Part shown: positions 17,337 to 26,691 of the stretch, piece after piece
Position numbering within the stretch: position 1 is the stretch's first letter
Layout: every line of letters starts with the position of its first letter
Source: Streptococcus porci DSM 23759
GTDB lineage: Bacteria > Bacillota > Bacilli > Lactobacillales > Streptococcaceae
Direction of reading: 5' to 3'
Assembly (NCBI RefSeq): GCF_000423765.1
Contig: NZ_AUIP01000006.1
Span: 99,221 to 163,220, forward strand
Length of the DNA: 64,000 nt
Position numbers and translations under genes: made by a program
Notes under the pieces: generated by a model
Database searches by the model: none
The model's input: the letters and a program-made list of their open reading frames with translations, nothing else
Told to the model about the DNA's origin: nothing

Positions 17337-18287
17337 TTATTCATGTATTTTTTTAGCCACACGTAGTTTGGCCGAGTGAGCCCGATTATTGGCAATCAGT
17401 TCCTCTTGGCTAGGTAAAATAGGCTTACGCGACACCAATTCAAACTTTGGCTTCAGGTCATCTGGAATAAAAGGCAAGCCTTTTGGCACATCTACGGTGG
17501 AAGCCTCTTTGAATAATTGCTTGGTCAAGCGATCTTCCAAAGAATGAAAGGTGATAACCGAGATTCGCCCATCAACCGCAAGCAAGTCCATGGCTTGCTG
17601 AATGGATTCGTCCGCTGCGCCTAGCTCGTCATTTACCTCAATACGAATGGCTTGAAAAATCTGTTTGGCTGGATGGCCTTTTTTCTTTAGTTCCTTGGCA
17701 GGCTTAGCTGACTTAATCAACTCAGCCAACTCGGTGGTGGTTTCAATCGGTTTTACAGCACGAGCTTGCTCAATCTTTCGAGCAATTTGTTTAGAAAATT
17801 TATCCTCACCATACTTGAAGAAAATACGCACCAAGTCGTTGTATGAGTAACTATTGACCACATCATAAGCGGTCAAGCTCGCCTCCCGATTCATACGCAT
17901 ATCAAGCGGAGCATCCTTCTTATAGGAAAAACCACGCTCACGCTCATCAAGTTGAGGACTGGAAACACCTAAATCATAAAGAATTCCATCAATGGTTGTG
18001 ACACCATGCTGATTAAGGTTGCTTTTCAGACATCGAAAATTATCCTTAATAAAAGTAACCATACCTCGGTCAATGTAGTTTTTGAGCTTAACCTGGGCAT
18101 TATCAATAGCTTTCTGATCCTGGTCGAAACAGTAAAGGTGCCCCTTATCGCTGAGTTTTGAAAGTAGATAAGACGAGTGCCCCGCTCCTCCAAGAGTTGC
18201 ATCAACATAGATACCATCTGGCTTGATATCAAGCATATCTACCGTCTCATGCAAAAGCACTGTCACATGATAAAAGTCATTAGTCAT
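17337..18287 (-). CDS. rsmH: 16S rRNA (cytosine-1402-N4) methyltransferase
   Basis: RsmH (MraW) methylates C1402 in the 30S decoding centre. I start it at ATG 18287 ([19 protein letters not shown]), giving 316 residues, the normal family length; the frame is open for 44 more codons without conserved sequence. The AdoMet site [16 protein letters not shown] and the conserved [19 protein letters not shown] and [13 protein letters not shown] are present. A TATAAT lies only about 10 bp upstream of the ATG, so the transcript may begin at or very near the start codon. It heads the rsmH-ftsL-pbp2X-mraY operon. Confidence 0.95.
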   Translation of the reverse strand: MTNDFYHVTVLLHETVDMLDIKPDGIYVDATLGGAGHSSYLLSKLSDKGHLYCFDQDQKAIDNAQVKLKNYIDRGMVTFIKDNFRCLKSNLNQHGVTTIDGILYDLGVSSPQLDERERGFSYKKDAPLDMRMNREASLTAYDVVNSYSYNDLVRIFFKYGEDKFSKQIARKIEQARAVKPIETTTELAELIKSAKPAKELKKKGHPAKQIFQAIRIEVNDELGAADESIQQAMDLLAVDGRISVITFHSLEDRLTKQLFKEASTVDVPKGLPFIPDDLKPKFELVSRKPILPSQEELIANNRAHSAKLRVAKKIHE

Positions 18288-18700
18288 AGCCTTTATTATA
18301 GCATAAAGGAGAAGTTTCTGTCTAAAATTTGGGTGACGCAATATGATGTGCATTTCAGAAAGTATGTCACTATTACCCAGTTCCTGCTTATACAATATTT
18401 CTTGAATTGGAGTAGTCACTTAGAATAAGCCTGTGATACCTATAATTACATTAGGTTATAAGAAAATCTATTGACGTTTTTATTTGTCCAATGACAGGTA
18501 TCAAAATTTGATTTTCCCAGAAAAACATCACCAGCTAAATAAATACGGCTTAACTCTAGACATCCGTAACACATTTATAATGAAACTGGAAGTCAACAGA
18601 GATTAAAGAGCCAGTCTCCTTTAGATTACAAAAAAACGGTCTCATAAATGTGGTTTTCTCCTATCCCACTATTGGGGTACAGCGCCAGTGATATTATGTT
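18288..18700. other. Intergenic region between rsmH and IS982
   Basis: No convincing gene. It includes the rsmH promoter (TATAAT on the minus strand near 18302-18297). The rest may be decayed sequence; I recognise no family in it. The last 8 bp (ATTATGTT, 18693-18700) are the target duplication of the IS. Confidence 0.45.
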
Positions 18701-19713
18701 ACCCATTGTGCTAGTTAATCAAGCGTAAGCAAGGGAATATTTTAAACTGATACCAAATTCAGTATGACTGCTTTTAAGCAAAAGAGAATAGATAAGTAAT
18801 ATTGCCTCTGTCTTAAATTTGAGCGCCTGAATGTTTCGGCAACGTAAAGCCTCCATTCCAAACTGCTCTAAACTAGAAAATACAGTCTCCACTGATTTTC
18901 TCAATCGACTTATTTTGTAATTTTCTAGCCATGAATAACCCACCATGTTTTTTCTGAGTTGAGAAATTAACTGGATACCACGGTCTGCTAACGCTGCCTT
19001 TGTCTGTCTATCCACATATCCTTTATCTCCATAAACGATTGGAAATGGGCTATTTTCAAGTAGCTCCAAAGCAACATCGCCATCATAAATAGATGCGGGT
19101 GTGACAACATAATCAATAGGGAACCCACTATCGCTGACAAGAACTGAAAATTTCAAGCCATAATAATGGATTTTCTTAGTCGCATTATAGCCAATATCTG
19201 CCACCTCTGATAACAATGTAGCTCTCATGTTGCGAATGGGGTAACATAGGGCACAAGGAAAGCTGTCAATCAAGCCGAACGAGCAGGTTTGACAAAGATC
19301 TAAGACCATAAAATAGCGCATACGCTGAATACTTTGAGCAAGATTTTGACAGATACGGCAAAATCGTGAGCGTTCTGGGAAGTTGTCAGGGAAGAGATTA
19401 TGACGAATGGCACGGTAAATAGCACTTGCCGTCCTGCAGCCCTCTTGAATTGCCCAAAGATAACTAGCGATAACAACGACATCAGACTGTTTTTGTAGGT
19501 GGATGTTTCGCCGATTTCGAACCTCATAGGGAACAAATCGCTCATATAAAGCGAGAACTTGGGTCAAGATTTTTGAAAAAATAACTTGTGTTTGATTGGG
19601 ATTTGCGAGATAATAATGTTGGCTTTGCATATCATTCCCTCATTTCGTGGTTGTTTTGAGTTTATGATACGCAAAGTTTTTTTATTTGGCTAGAATTAAC
19701 TAGCACAATGGGT
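18701..19713 (-). mobile_element. IS982-family insertion sequence, complete
   Basis: Inverted repeats ACCCATTGTGCTAGTTAAT (18701-18719) and its exact complement (19695-19713) bound a 1013-bp element with one transposase gene. The 8-bp direct repeat ATTATGTT on each side (18693-18700, 19714-19721) shows a recent, undisturbed insertion between rsmH and msmK. A diverged single end of the same family lies at 42535-42553. Confidence 0.95.
18719..19630 (-). CDS. IS982-family transposase
   Basis: The 303-residue DDE-type transposase shows the IS982 pattern: an N-terminal helix-rich region, FMVLDLCQTCSFGLIDSFPC with the first Asp residues, VSDSGFPIDYVVTPASIYDGD in the core, YGDKGYVDRQTK, and the C-terminal SVETVFSSLEQFGMEALRCR carrying the Glu. 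The frame is open from near one inverted repeat to the other. It should be able to move the element. Confidence 0.93.
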   Translation of the reverse strand: MQSQHYYLANPNQTQVIFSKILTQVLALYERFVPYEVRNRRNIHLQKQSDVVVIASYLWAIQEGCRTASAIYRAIRHNLFPDNFPERSRFCRICQNLAQSIQRMRYFMVLDLCQTCSFGLIDSFPCALCYPIRNMRATLLSEVADIGYNATKKIHYYGLKFSVLVSDSGFPIDYVVTPASIYDGDVALELLENSPFPIVYGDKGYVDRQTKAALADRGIQLISQLRKNMVGYSWLENYKISRLRKSVETVFSSLEQFGMEALRCRNIQALKFKTEAILLIYSLLLKSSHTEFGISLKYSLAYA

Positions 19714-19796
19714 ATTATGTTATATTAAACAACTAGACCTGATATAATCTAGGATTGTCCTGAAATCGACTTTCCTAACCTCTTTCGAGAAACTGA

Positions 19797-19823
19797 AAAA
19801 CCCGCAGTTGCCTGCGGGTTGGA
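19797..19823 (-). terminator. Terminator of msmK
   Basis: Read leftward, AACCCGCAG...CTGCGGGTT forms an 8-9 bp GC-rich stem followed by T residues, about 13 bp after the msmK stop. Confidence 0.85.
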
Positions 19824-19835
19824 TTTAGGAGTGTC

Positions 19836-20969
19836 TTATTTGATACGTTTTTCAGTTGTCGCGTCGAAGAAGTGTCCTTTAGATACATTGAAAGTCAACT
19901 CGACTTGTTCACCTGGATTGTGGAAATCACGAGCATCAACACGAGAAGCAAACTCAGCTGAACCGACTTTAACATAAAGCATTGTTTCGCTTCCAAGAAG
20001 TTCTGATACCATAACTTCTGCTTTAACGGTTGCATTTGGATAAGTATCTTTTACAAGTGGATTTCCTGAAATATCTTCTGGACGGATACCAAAGATAACT
20101 TTTTTACCTTTGTAACCTGCTGCTTCCAATCTCTTAGCTTGTCCTTCAGGAAGAGCAAGTTCGATACCATCCTCGCTACGAAGCACTCCACCGTCAAATG
20201 TTACTGTGAAGAAGTTCATTGCTGGGCTTCCGATAAATCCTGCTACAAATTTGTTAGCTGGTTCGTTGTAAAGCTCTTGTGGCGTACCGATTTGTTCAAC
20301 ACGTCCAATAGTTCCTGAACCTTCTGGGTTTTTAGTTGAACTCATGATAACGATACGGTCAGCAAGTGTCATCGCTTCTGTTTGGTCATGGGTAACATAG
20401 ATAGTAGTTGCTCCGATACGGCGGTGGATTTTGGCAATTTCAGCACGCATTGACACACGAAGTTTGGCATCCAAGTTTGACAATGGTTCGTCCATCAAGA
20501 ATACTTTGGCATCACGGACAATGGCACGTCCCATGGCAACACGTTGACGTTGACCACCAGAAAGGTCAGCTGGCTTACGAGTCAAAAACTCAGTCAAACC
20601 AAGAATTTCAGCCGCTTCGCGCACGCGTTTATCAATGTCATCCTTAGAATATTTACGCAGTTTAAGACCGAAAGCCATATTATCGTAAACAGTCATGTGT
20701 GGGTAGAGGGCGTAGTTTTGGAAAACCATGGCGATGTCTCGGTCTTTTGGCGCTTCATCGTTCATGAGTTTGTCATCAATGTAAAATTCACCTTCAGTGA
20801 TATCCTCAAGACCAGCAATCATACGAAGAGTTGTTGATTTACCGCAACCTGAAGGCCCTACAAAGACAATAAATTCTTTGTCTTTGATGTCAAGATTGAA
20901 ATTTTCAACAGAGTAGTGAGTGCTTTTTGGATATTTTTTGTAGATGTTATTGAGTTTAAGAGTTGTCAT
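19836..20969 (-). CDS. msmK: Multi-sugar ABC transporter ATPase MsmK
   Basis: MsmK energises several carbohydrate ABC importers in streptococci. I choose ATG 20969 (MTTLKLNNIYKKYPKSTHYS) with AGGAAAG upstream, giving 377 residues; an upstream extension of 39 codons is not conserved in type. Motifs: Walker A GPSGCGKST (about 38-46), Q-loop QNYALYPHM, signature LSGGQRQRVAMGRA, Walker B VFLMDEPLSNLD, H-loop THDQTEAM, then a C-terminal OB/TOBE domain. It stands alone with its own terminator, as expected for a shared ATPase. A cre-like site overlaps its promoter. Confidence 0.94.
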   Translation of the reverse strand: MTTLKLNNIYKKYPKSTHYSVENFNLDIKDKEFIVFVGPSGCGKSTTLRMIAGLEDITEGEFYIDDKLMNDEAPKDRDIAMVFQNYALYPHMTVYDNMAFGLKLRKYSKDDIDKRVREAAEILGLTEFLTRKPADLSGGQRQRVAMGRAIVRDAKVFLMDEPLSNLDAKLRVSMRAEIAKIHRRIGATTIYVTHDQTEAMTLADRIVIMSSTKNPEGSGTIGRVEQIGTPQELYNEPANKFVAGFIGSPAMNFFTVTFDGGVLRSEDGIELALPEGQAKRLEAAGYKGKKVIFGIRPEDISGNPLVKDTYPNATVKAEVMVSELLGSETMLYVKVGSAEFASRVDARDFHNPGEQVELTFNVSKGHFFDATTEKRIK

Positions 20970-21002
20970 AAGATCTTTCCTATTCCTTATTTTATGATGA
21001 TT

Positions 21003-21035
21003 TAAGTATAGCAAAAACGCTTTCATAGGACTATG
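21003..21035 (-). promoter_or_regulatory. msmK promoter with a cre-like site
   Basis: TATACT (-10) lies at 21010-21005 on the minus strand. Immediately upstream is GCAAAAACGCTTTCAT (21011-21026), close to the CcpA cre consensus and placed between the -10 and -35 positions. This suggests glucose repression of msmK by CcpA. Confidence 0.6.
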
Positions 21036-21084
21036 GTCAGCTACAACAGTTTTTTGGGCAAGGTGCACAAAAGAAGATGCCCCC

Positions 21085-21135
21085 AAAGTAAAAAGAGGAG
21101 CATTACAAAGGTCAAATGTCCCTCTTTTTCACAAT
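21085..21135 (-). terminator. Hairpin with AAAAAGAGG / CCTCTTTTT arms
   Basis: Two arms of about nine bases, AAAAAGAGG (21089-) and CCTCTTTTT (near 21121-21129), could terminate the leftward transcript of the small membrane protein gene at 21156. Confidence 0.6.
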
Positions 21136-21155
21136 AAATCACTGCTAATGATATT

Positions 21156-21560
21156 CTATACATCTCCCCTTACAAAGAGCAATCGATAAGATAGCAACAG
21201 ATAGAGTAAGAAATTGATATGAAAACCTATTAAAGAATAATTAAAAACAATATAAGTGAATAAAGAATAATACTGTAGCGGCGGTACATTTAATATATCT
21301 CCACCCGTAATCCCTAAGGCAATAAAGAATAGATAGGAAATAATAGCTAATTTTTTCAGATAAGGCTTCTTATATTTTTTAAAAAGAAGGTAGCACATCA
21401 CCGATACTAGAAAAGCAGGATAATATCTAGCAATGAGATTAAAACCATAAAGAAAATAGACACTTTTCACGCCGTCATTGATGGAAATCACTTTATAGAA
21501 GGGCAGGCAATAACTCATTAGAAAAAGGAGTTCAGGATAATACTTTTTAAAATATGTCAT
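21156..21560 (-). CDS. Small integral membrane protein, function unknown
   Basis: The 134-residue product is highly hydrophobic, with about four predicted membrane helices (for example LFLMSYCLPFYKVI, YYPAFLVSVMCYLLF, KLAIISYLFFIALGIT, FLLYLLLSYRLLFV). I recognise no family. It follows the remnant of a secreted-protein gene and may have been transcribed with it. Start ATG 21560 has AGGAGG nearby (cctcc at 21569-21573), so translation is plausible. Confidence 0.55.
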   Translation of the reverse strand: MTYFKKYYPELLFLMSYCLPFYKVISINDGVKSVYFLYGFNLIARYYPAFLVSVMCYLLFKKYKKPYLKKLAIISYLFFIALGITGGDILNVPPLQYYSLFTYIVFNYSLIGFHINFLLYLLLSYRLLFVRGDV

Positions 21561-21596
21561 AATAATCCTCCTATTCTTTTGAAAAGCTAAACTATG

Positions 21597-22336
21597 CTAT
21601 AAGGCGCTATACAATTCCACCGACCAAGTTGATTGATTACGCTTGAGATAAGCCGTATATTCTACACTCTTAGGGGTCGTCCAACCGTGGTTAGCTACCT
21701 TTGAAAGTCCTGTTGAATAGCTCCAACTACTCTTAGTGCCTGGACGATAAGTTCTAGTCTGACCTTCCGACCACTGCCCTTGAGTAACAAAAACCTTTGA
21801 ATCAGTGACTGATACCGTACGATCCGATATAGTATACCCTCCAGTGACTTTTGTGATATTCATATGTCCAGAATCATATTTACGCCAATGTACAGTCATC
21901 TTAAGTTTAACACTTATGGTTGAATCCCATATTTCATTACTTGATGTATTATTACTGTCTGTATACACTTTATTTGAAAAAAATGAATAGAGATCGTCTA
22001 GCATTCCCTCGTCATCCCCTTCCATCTTTGTCGCACTAGATAAGTCCACTTGATAGTCAGTAATACCTGTCATACTAGAGGCTTCTTCTTTAATAATCCT
22101 GCTATCTACAATACCATCTACTGAATAAGAATCACCATTATCACTTGTCAGTATTGCCATTTCATCAATTTTAATAGATGAGAGAATCATCAGTATCTTG
22201 CAAAATATTCTGCTTAGGAACCTTGATAGGTGCCTTCAAGTCATAAGAATTGCCATTTTGTTCAATATTAATCTCAAAATGATTTGCGTAAGCAGTAGAA
22301 CTAAAATACAGAAAGTATTTTTGTGTAGTTTTTCAT
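21597..22336 (-). pseudogene. Secreted protein gene broken by frameshifts
   Basis: An ATG at 22336 with a purine-rich ribosome site opens MKNYTKILSVF and stops at once. The next frame continues with SSTAYANHFEINIEQNGNSY, a likely signal-peptide end and mature start, until a stop near 22190. A third frame (from 22190) carries the remaining 197 residues: LSSIKIDEMAILTSDNGDSY through YTAYLKRNQSTWSVELYSAL. At least two shifts therefore break a secreted protein of roughly 240 residues. The family is unknown. Confidence 0.65.
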
Positions 22337-22673
22337 TTCTTTTCTTCTCACTAATTTGAAACGTGACTTGGTCGAAAAACGAGGCGAAAACTTCAACTAC
22401 AGACTAAAACCGTAGCGTTGAAGAGTTAGTCAACTTTTCGAACAAATCTTGGTTAGTCAGCAATATGTCTCCAAGTCAATATAGAACTATTATCGTTTCC
22501 GTCTTTATCCTCCTTTCATTTCATCTATACCAACTTGTTTCCGCTTTCATTATACAGTTTTAAAAGCTGTATGTCAAATATTTATACAATTTTCGTTCTT
22601 TTGTTTTGTAAAAAATAATAGTCTTAAGAAAATGTTTTTACCAAATAAGAAAAAAAGAGCCTAACCTAGACCC
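22337..22673. other. Intergenic region with no recognised gene
   Basis: This region between the broken secreted-protein gene and the PucR-type regulator has only short open frames. A stretch near 22655-22675 could serve as a weak terminator for the regulator. No RNA family or mobile element is recognised. Confidence 0.4.
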
Positions 22674-23522
22674 TCAATTTTCTAACAATAACCAGTAGCA
22701 CAGAGCCAAGTCGTCCAATTTTTTCAGGTTGAGCCCGGATAAGGTTTGAAACTTGTCCAATTTATACTGGAGGCTGTTGCGGTGCAGATAAAGTTTTTGG
22801 GCAGCCTGCACCTGATTGCCATGACTTTCCCACAAGGCTACTACTATATCTGGAACATCATTTTGCAGTGTCAAATAATAATTCAGAGTCTCTTTAAACA
22901 CTCCGACTTCCAGCCCATTGCTCAAAGCCCACAGTAAGATTTTGGCAAAGCTCTGCATTTTTTCCGACGAATGCCCTTGCAGATAGTCGCTGAAGAGGGC
23001 GTTTTCCGCCTGAAAAAGTTGCCTCAGACTCGCACTATCAAGCCGCGTCCAGCTATTACCCAGAAAAAGGCTGAGCGACAGACCAAAGTCGCTTTCAATA
23101 GTCACCAAGAGTTCCTGCAAAAGACTGGTGACATCGTTGTCTTGTTCCTGGGTCAAAAGCAGGGCTGTACGATGTTGTCCTAGTGATAAAGTCGCTACCC
23201 GTCCTAAAAGAAGCTGATCCAGCAGATTAAGCAAGTCCTCTGTGAAAGCCTGAGAGTGCTCCAAATAAAGAAATTGATAACTTTGGTAACTTTCAGGAAT
23301 CTGGGAATCCTTACCCATCAAAAAATTAAGCCAAGGATCGCTAGCCTGATTTTCTGACGGGAGGTTTTGAGATAACAAATCCAGTAAAAACAGCTCACGT
23401 TCTGTCAAATCCGCCTTTGGAACCTGTAGCCAGCCCGTCTCAAGCGGTATATTCTGAACACCATCCTCCAGAGAGGGTTGCTGACTTTTTTGAGCACTGG
23501 AAAAATAATCTTGCCAGTTCAT
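22674..23522 (-). CDS. PucR/CdaR-type transcriptional regulator
   Basis: This 282-residue protein ends with the PucR-type helix-turn-helix: VVALWESHGNQVQAAQKLYL then HRNSLQYKLDKFQTLSGLNL, where the N-x-Q-x-A-A and H-R-N-[ST]-[LV]-x-Y-R/K-L pattern is diagnostic. The N-terminal 200 residues are an unassigned sensor region. PucR/CdaR-type proteins often activate catabolic genes in response to small molecules; the target here is unknown. It lies 69 bp downstream of proA in the same direction, and may be co-transcribed with proBA. Confidence 0.8.
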   Translation of the reverse strand: MNWQDYFSSAQKSQQPSLEDGVQNIPLETGWLQVPKADLTERELFLLDLLSQNLPSENQASDPWLNFLMGKDSQIPESYQSYQFLYLEHSQAFTEDLLNLLDQLLLGRVATLSLGQHRTALLLTQEQDNDVTSLLQELLVTIESDFGLSLSLFLGNSWTRLDSASLRQLFQAENALFSDYLQGHSSEKMQSFAKILLWALSNGLEVGVFKETLNYYLTLQNDVPDIVVALWESHGNQVQAAQKLYLHRNSLQYKLDKFQTLSGLNLKKLDDLALCYWLLLEN

Positions 23523-23590
23523 CAGACCTCACTTTCTAAATTTTCCTTTAAATGTCTTTCCTGATAGCATTGATTGACACAAACTACTAC

Positions 23591-24841
23591 TTATTCTCTA
23601 ATTTGCCCCTGACCATTGATGTAAAATTTTGTAGAGGTCAAAGCCTCGAGTCCCATTGGTCCACGAGCGTGCATTTTTTGAGTAGAAATGCCAATTTCAG
23701 CTCCAAGTCCAAAGACAAAACCGTCAGTAAAACGAGTCGAAGCATTAACATAAACTGCTGCTGCATCTATCTGATCTTGGAATCTTTCTGCCGCTACAAT
23801 ATCTCTTGTTACAATAGCCTCTGAGTGATGGCTAGTATAAGTATTGATCCAGTCAATGGCCTCTTCAAGCGAAGCTACCACTTTGACTGACATAATGTAG
23901 TCTAAAAATTCAGTCGCATAGTCTTCTTCACTTGCAGGCACAGCAGTTTTGAAAATGGCTAGCGCAGCATCATCAGCACGGAATTCTATTGGCTGAGTTC
24001 GATTGGCGCTTTCTTCCAAAAGTGGCAAAAAGCGCTCTGCTACGTTTTTATGAACAACTAAAGATTCGGCCGCATTACAAACGCTTGGGCGCTGGGTTTT
24101 GGCATTAAGGACTATCTTGACCGCCATATCTAAATCGGCCAATTCATCCACATAAATGTGGCAATTTCCGACACCCGTCTCGATGACTGGCACCTTGGAC
24201 TTTGCCTTAACCGTCTGAATAAGGCGGGCCCCACCACGTGGAATGAGGAGATCAACATAATCTACCGCCTGCATCAGTTCTTCTGCAACGGCGTGAGAGG
24301 TATCCTCCACCAACTGAACCACGTCTGGATTGATGTTTTTCTCCGCCAAAAGCTGACGAATAACACCAACCAGAGCTTTGTTTGAGTTAAGAGCATCACG
24401 TCCGCCACGTAGAATGATGGCATTGTTGGTCTTAAAAGCCAATGAGAAAGCATCAACTGAGACATTTGGACGGCTCTCAAAAATCATGGCAATAACGCCT
24501 AGAGGTACGCGTTTTTGAACAATTTTCAATCCATCCAGATTGGTGTAGCCACGAACAACTTGACCGATTGGGTCAGAAAGGTCTGCTACTTGGCGAACAC
24601 CCTCAGCAATTCCCTCAATGCGATCCGCCGTCAATCTCAAGCGATCCATCATAATGTCAGAAATGCCATGTTCTTTTGCGACAACAATATCTTTTTCATT
24701 TTCAGCTAAGATAACTGGCGCCTTTTCAACCAAGGCCTTGGCCACAGCTAATAGAACTGTGTTTTTCTCCGCAGTTGACAAATTTGCTAAATCGCGTGCC
24801 GCTTCCTTGGCATTTTTTCCTAGAATGTCAATATAAGTCAT
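23591..24841 (-). CDS. proA: Gamma-glutamyl phosphate reductase (proline synthesis)
   Basis: ProA reduces gamma-glutamyl phosphate to glutamate-5-semialdehyde with NADPH, the second step of proline biosynthesis. I start it at ATG 24841 ([20 protein letters not shown]), just after the proB stop, which gives 416 residues, typical for the family; a longer frame of 15 codons enters proB. The aldehyde-dehydrogenase-type region includes the catalytic Cys in [15 protein letters not shown] and the ending [20 protein letters not shown]. It is translationally close to proB. Confidence 0.95.
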   Translation of the reverse strand: MTYIDILGKNAKEAARDLANLSTAEKNTVLLAVAKALVEKAPVILAENEKDIVVAKEHGISDIMMDRLRLTADRIEGIAEGVRQVADLSDPIGQVVRGYTNLDGLKIVQKRVPLGVIAMIFESRPNVSVDAFSLAFKTNNAIILRGGRDALNSNKALVGVIRQLLAEKNINPDVVQLVEDTSHAVAEELMQAVDYVDLLIPRGGARLIQTVKAKSKVPVIETGVGNCHIYVDELADLDMAVKIVLNAKTQRPSVCNAAESLVVHKNVAERFLPLLEESANRTQPIEFRADDAALAIFKTAVPASEEDYATEFLDYIMSVKVVASLEEAIDWINTYTSHHSEAIVTRDIVAAERFQDQIDAAAVYVNASTRFTDGFVFGLGAEIGISTQKMHARGPMGLEALTSTKFYINGQGQIRE

Positions 24842-24848
24842 ACTTACC

Positions 24849-25649
24849 TCATTTCTGGCTAAAAAGAGTTCCCAAATTTTCTCCATTTAACACACGCAGA
24901 ATATCACGTGGATTGGCTCCGTTCATCAGTACCATCTGACCTTTGCTGTCAAAGATGATTTGCGCTGATTGAATTTTCGACAACATCCCTCCCGTGCCAA
25001 ATTTTGAACCAGCACCACCTGCCGACCCTAAAATTTCTTGGGTGATTTCAGGCACATGGCTGCGCAGTTTGGCATCATCGTAGATGGTCGGATTTTTATC
25101 AAACAGCCCATCAATATCAGACAACATAATCAATAGGTCTGCCTTAGTAATCTTCGTAACGATAGCAGATAAGCGATCATTATCACCAAACTTGGTTTGG
25201 TGATCCATTTCATCAATAGAAACCGCATCATTTTCGTTAACGATAGGGACAATCCCCATACCCAGCAAACTTTCAAAAGCGTTGGTTACATTTTCCAAGC
25301 TCTCTGGAAATTCAACGACATCACGGGTCAAGAGAATTTGACTGACATTGGTCTGATAATGAGCAAAAATTTGCGAATAAAGACTCATCATTGCCACCTG
25401 ACCTACACTTGATACTGCCTGCTGCTCTGCCATCTTACTAGGTCGCTTAGTAAGCCCCAAGACATCTAAACCAAAGCCCATGGCACCAGAGGACACTAAG
25501 ACCACCTCTAATCCCTTATTCATCAGGCTAGAGATGACAAAGGCCAGTTGGTCAATTTTTTCAAGGTTTATCTTTCCATTTGGCAACACCAGTGAACTGG
25601 TCCCAATTTTAATCACAAGTCTTTTGACATTTTTAAAATCTCTTTTCAT
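24849..25649 (-). CDS. proB: Glutamate 5-kinase (proline synthesis)
   Basis: ProB phosphorylates glutamate at the gamma carboxylate, the committed and proline-inhibited step. The 266-residue form lacks the C-terminal PUA domain found in Escherichia coli, as is usual in streptococci. Amino-acid-kinase motifs are visible: [10 protein letters not shown] at the start, VSSGAMGFG near 50, [28 protein letters not shown] around 135-162 (split here by positions: residues 135-146 and 147-162) and [13 protein letters not shown] near 220. It is followed by proA after 7 bp. Confidence 0.95.
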   Translation of the reverse strand: MKRDFKNVKRLVIKIGTSSLVLPNGKINLEKIDQLAFVISSLMNKGLEVVLVSSGAMGFGLDVLGLTKRPSKMAEQQAVSSVGQVAMMSLYSQIFAHYQTNVSQILLTRDVVEFPESLENVTNAFESLLGMGIVPIVNENDAVSIDEMDHQTKFGDNDRLSAIVTKITKADLLIMLSDIDGLFDKNPTIYDDAKLRSHVPEITQEILGSAGGAGSKFGTGGMLSKIQSAQIIFDSKGQMVLMNGANPRDILRVLNGENLGTLFSQK

Positions 25650-25659
25650 AGTTAAGATT

Positions 25660-25700
25660 ATACACTAAAAACCGCGACAAAGCACGGTTTTCTTTCGACT
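25660..25700. promoter_or_regulatory. Upstream end of the proBA operon
   Basis: A small hairpin AACCGCG...GCACGGTTTT lies at about 25669-25692. It could be a weak terminator for a rightward transcript or part of the proB leader. A TATAAT-like element (TATAATCTTAAC on the minus strand, about 25663-25658) is near the proB start. Confidence 0.35.
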
Positions 25701-25875
25701 AATCGTTGGACGCTTCTCGGCTTGATTCTGTCATTGCCAGCTATCAGCATCTACTGAATCACTATACTTGGTCACTTCCTTGACAAACTCTATAGTATAG
25801 GTGCAAAGCTAATCACCCAAATCAGTCACCTCGACAGGCTTGTAACAAGCGGTTGCAAAAAGTTAAAAAATACCC

Positions 25876-25903
25876 TTGAATTTTTTTGAGAAAGTGGTAT
25901 CAT
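25876..25903 (+). promoter_or_regulatory. Promoter of the 6S RNA / tRNA-Lys unit
   Basis: TTGAAT (25876-25881), 16-bp spacer, TATCAT (25898-25903). The expected start near 25910 leads into the structured 200-nt segment that ends at tRNA-Lys. Confidence 0.6.
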
Positions 25904-25909
25904 AAGGGT

Positions 25910-26108
25910 ACAGAAATAATTGCTGTGGCATACGAATTCACATCAATGTGTTGACCGACTATTTTTTGTATTTTTCGGGAAACAAAAGTCTTACTCCAGT
26001 ATGTAGGCCGTTTCACGCGGAAACAACTAAGGAGGAGCGAGTTGCCCACCTGCTTTATTGCGCGGGTTCAATACAAAACGTGAATCACCGGTGCCAATAC
26101 AGCTTTCA
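25910..26108 (+). ncRNA. ssrS: 6S RNA (RNA polymerase regulator)
   Basis: The roughly 200-nt segment has no credible protein. It is closed by a terminal stem pairing GCTGT-GGCA (about 25921-25930) with TGCC-(AAT)-ACAGC (about 26092-26104). It contains a strong distal hairpin CCCACCTGCTTTATTGCGCG (26045-) and long imperfect pairing between. Length, long rod-like pairing, its own promoter and position before a tRNA match streptococcal 6S RNA, which sequesters sigma-A RNA polymerase and is released by pRNA synthesis. I recognise it by layout and not by an alignment. Confidence 0.6.
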
Positions 26109-26109
26109 T

Positions 26110-26182
26110 GCCTCCTTAGCTCAGTTGGTAGAGCAGTGGACTCTTAATCCATGGGTCACAGGTTCGAGCCCTGTAGGGGGTA
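26110..26182 (+). tRNA. tRNA-Lys (CTT)
   Basis: A complete 73-nt cloverleaf: acceptor GCCTCCT/AGGGGGT, D-arm GCTC...GAGC, anticodon stem TGGA/TCCA with loop CTCTTAA (anticodon CTT, 26143-26145), T-arm ACAGG-TTCGAGC-CCTGT. CCA is not encoded. Pair 1-72 is a G-U wobble, which is unusual. It follows the 6S RNA and is probably processed from the same transcript. Confidence 0.92.
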
Positions 26183-26189
26183 TCATACT

Positions 26190-26220
26190 ATACATAAAAA
26201 AGCCTTTATTTAAAGGATTT
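26190..26220 (+). terminator. Terminator after tRNA-Lys
   Basis: AAAGCCTTTA / TAAAGGATTTTTT: a short stem followed by T6, right after the tRNA. Confidence 0.8.
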
Positions 26221-26264
26221 TTTGCTTGTCTAAGGTTGTTTTGTCCCATCATTTGCCCCCGAAA

Positions 26265-26623
26265 TTATTTATTATATTTTTTGATGTCAAATTGAAAATC
26301 TGAAATTTTCTGACGTTCAATTACTTCAAAATTTTCTTTTTGAAAATCTTTACGAATAGTAATTGAGTTTAGACAATCAAAGCCTAACTCTCTATATAAT
26401 TTCATTGCTTTCAAACTTCTTGAAGCCACTTCTAGATACAAAGATTCCGAATATTGTTTTACTTTATTTTCTAGTATATTAATGACTTGTGTTCCTAGTC
26501 CTCTATTTTGAAATTCGGTACATCTGGGTTAGCCCGAGATCCATTCAATAGTACAGCTTCGATTCTTTTATCTCGATTTGCTATGTTTAAAACCAAATTA
26601 TATATTTCTTGCTCATCCCTCAT
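26265..26623 (-). pseudogene. Remnant joining an ANT(6)-like aminoglycoside adenylyltransferase start to a GNAT end
   Basis: From ATG 26623 the minus strand reads MRDEQEIYNLVLNIANRDKR and IEAVLLNGSRANPDV, the N-terminus of an AadE/ANT(6)-type streptomycin adenylyltransferase with the nucleotidyltransferase GSR motif. Near 26520 it changes, with a frameshift, into EFQNRGLGTQVINILENKVK and LYLEVASRSLKAMKLYRELG, the acetyl-CoA-binding half of a GNAT acetyltransferase that runs to the stop at 26265. Neither part can be active. It is a fossil of two genes joined by deletion, perhaps from a lost resistance cluster next to the tRNA. Confidence 0.65.
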
Positions 26624-26691
26624 AATGACTATCTCCTACTTTACTTAATATCACCTCTTATTTTAAACCAGTTACATAATTTTGTGCTGTC

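Noticed and set aside
25948..26295. Protein-coding frame across 6S RNA and tRNA-Lys
   Set aside because: It runs straight through a complete tRNA cloverleaf and a structured RNA; no ribosome site.
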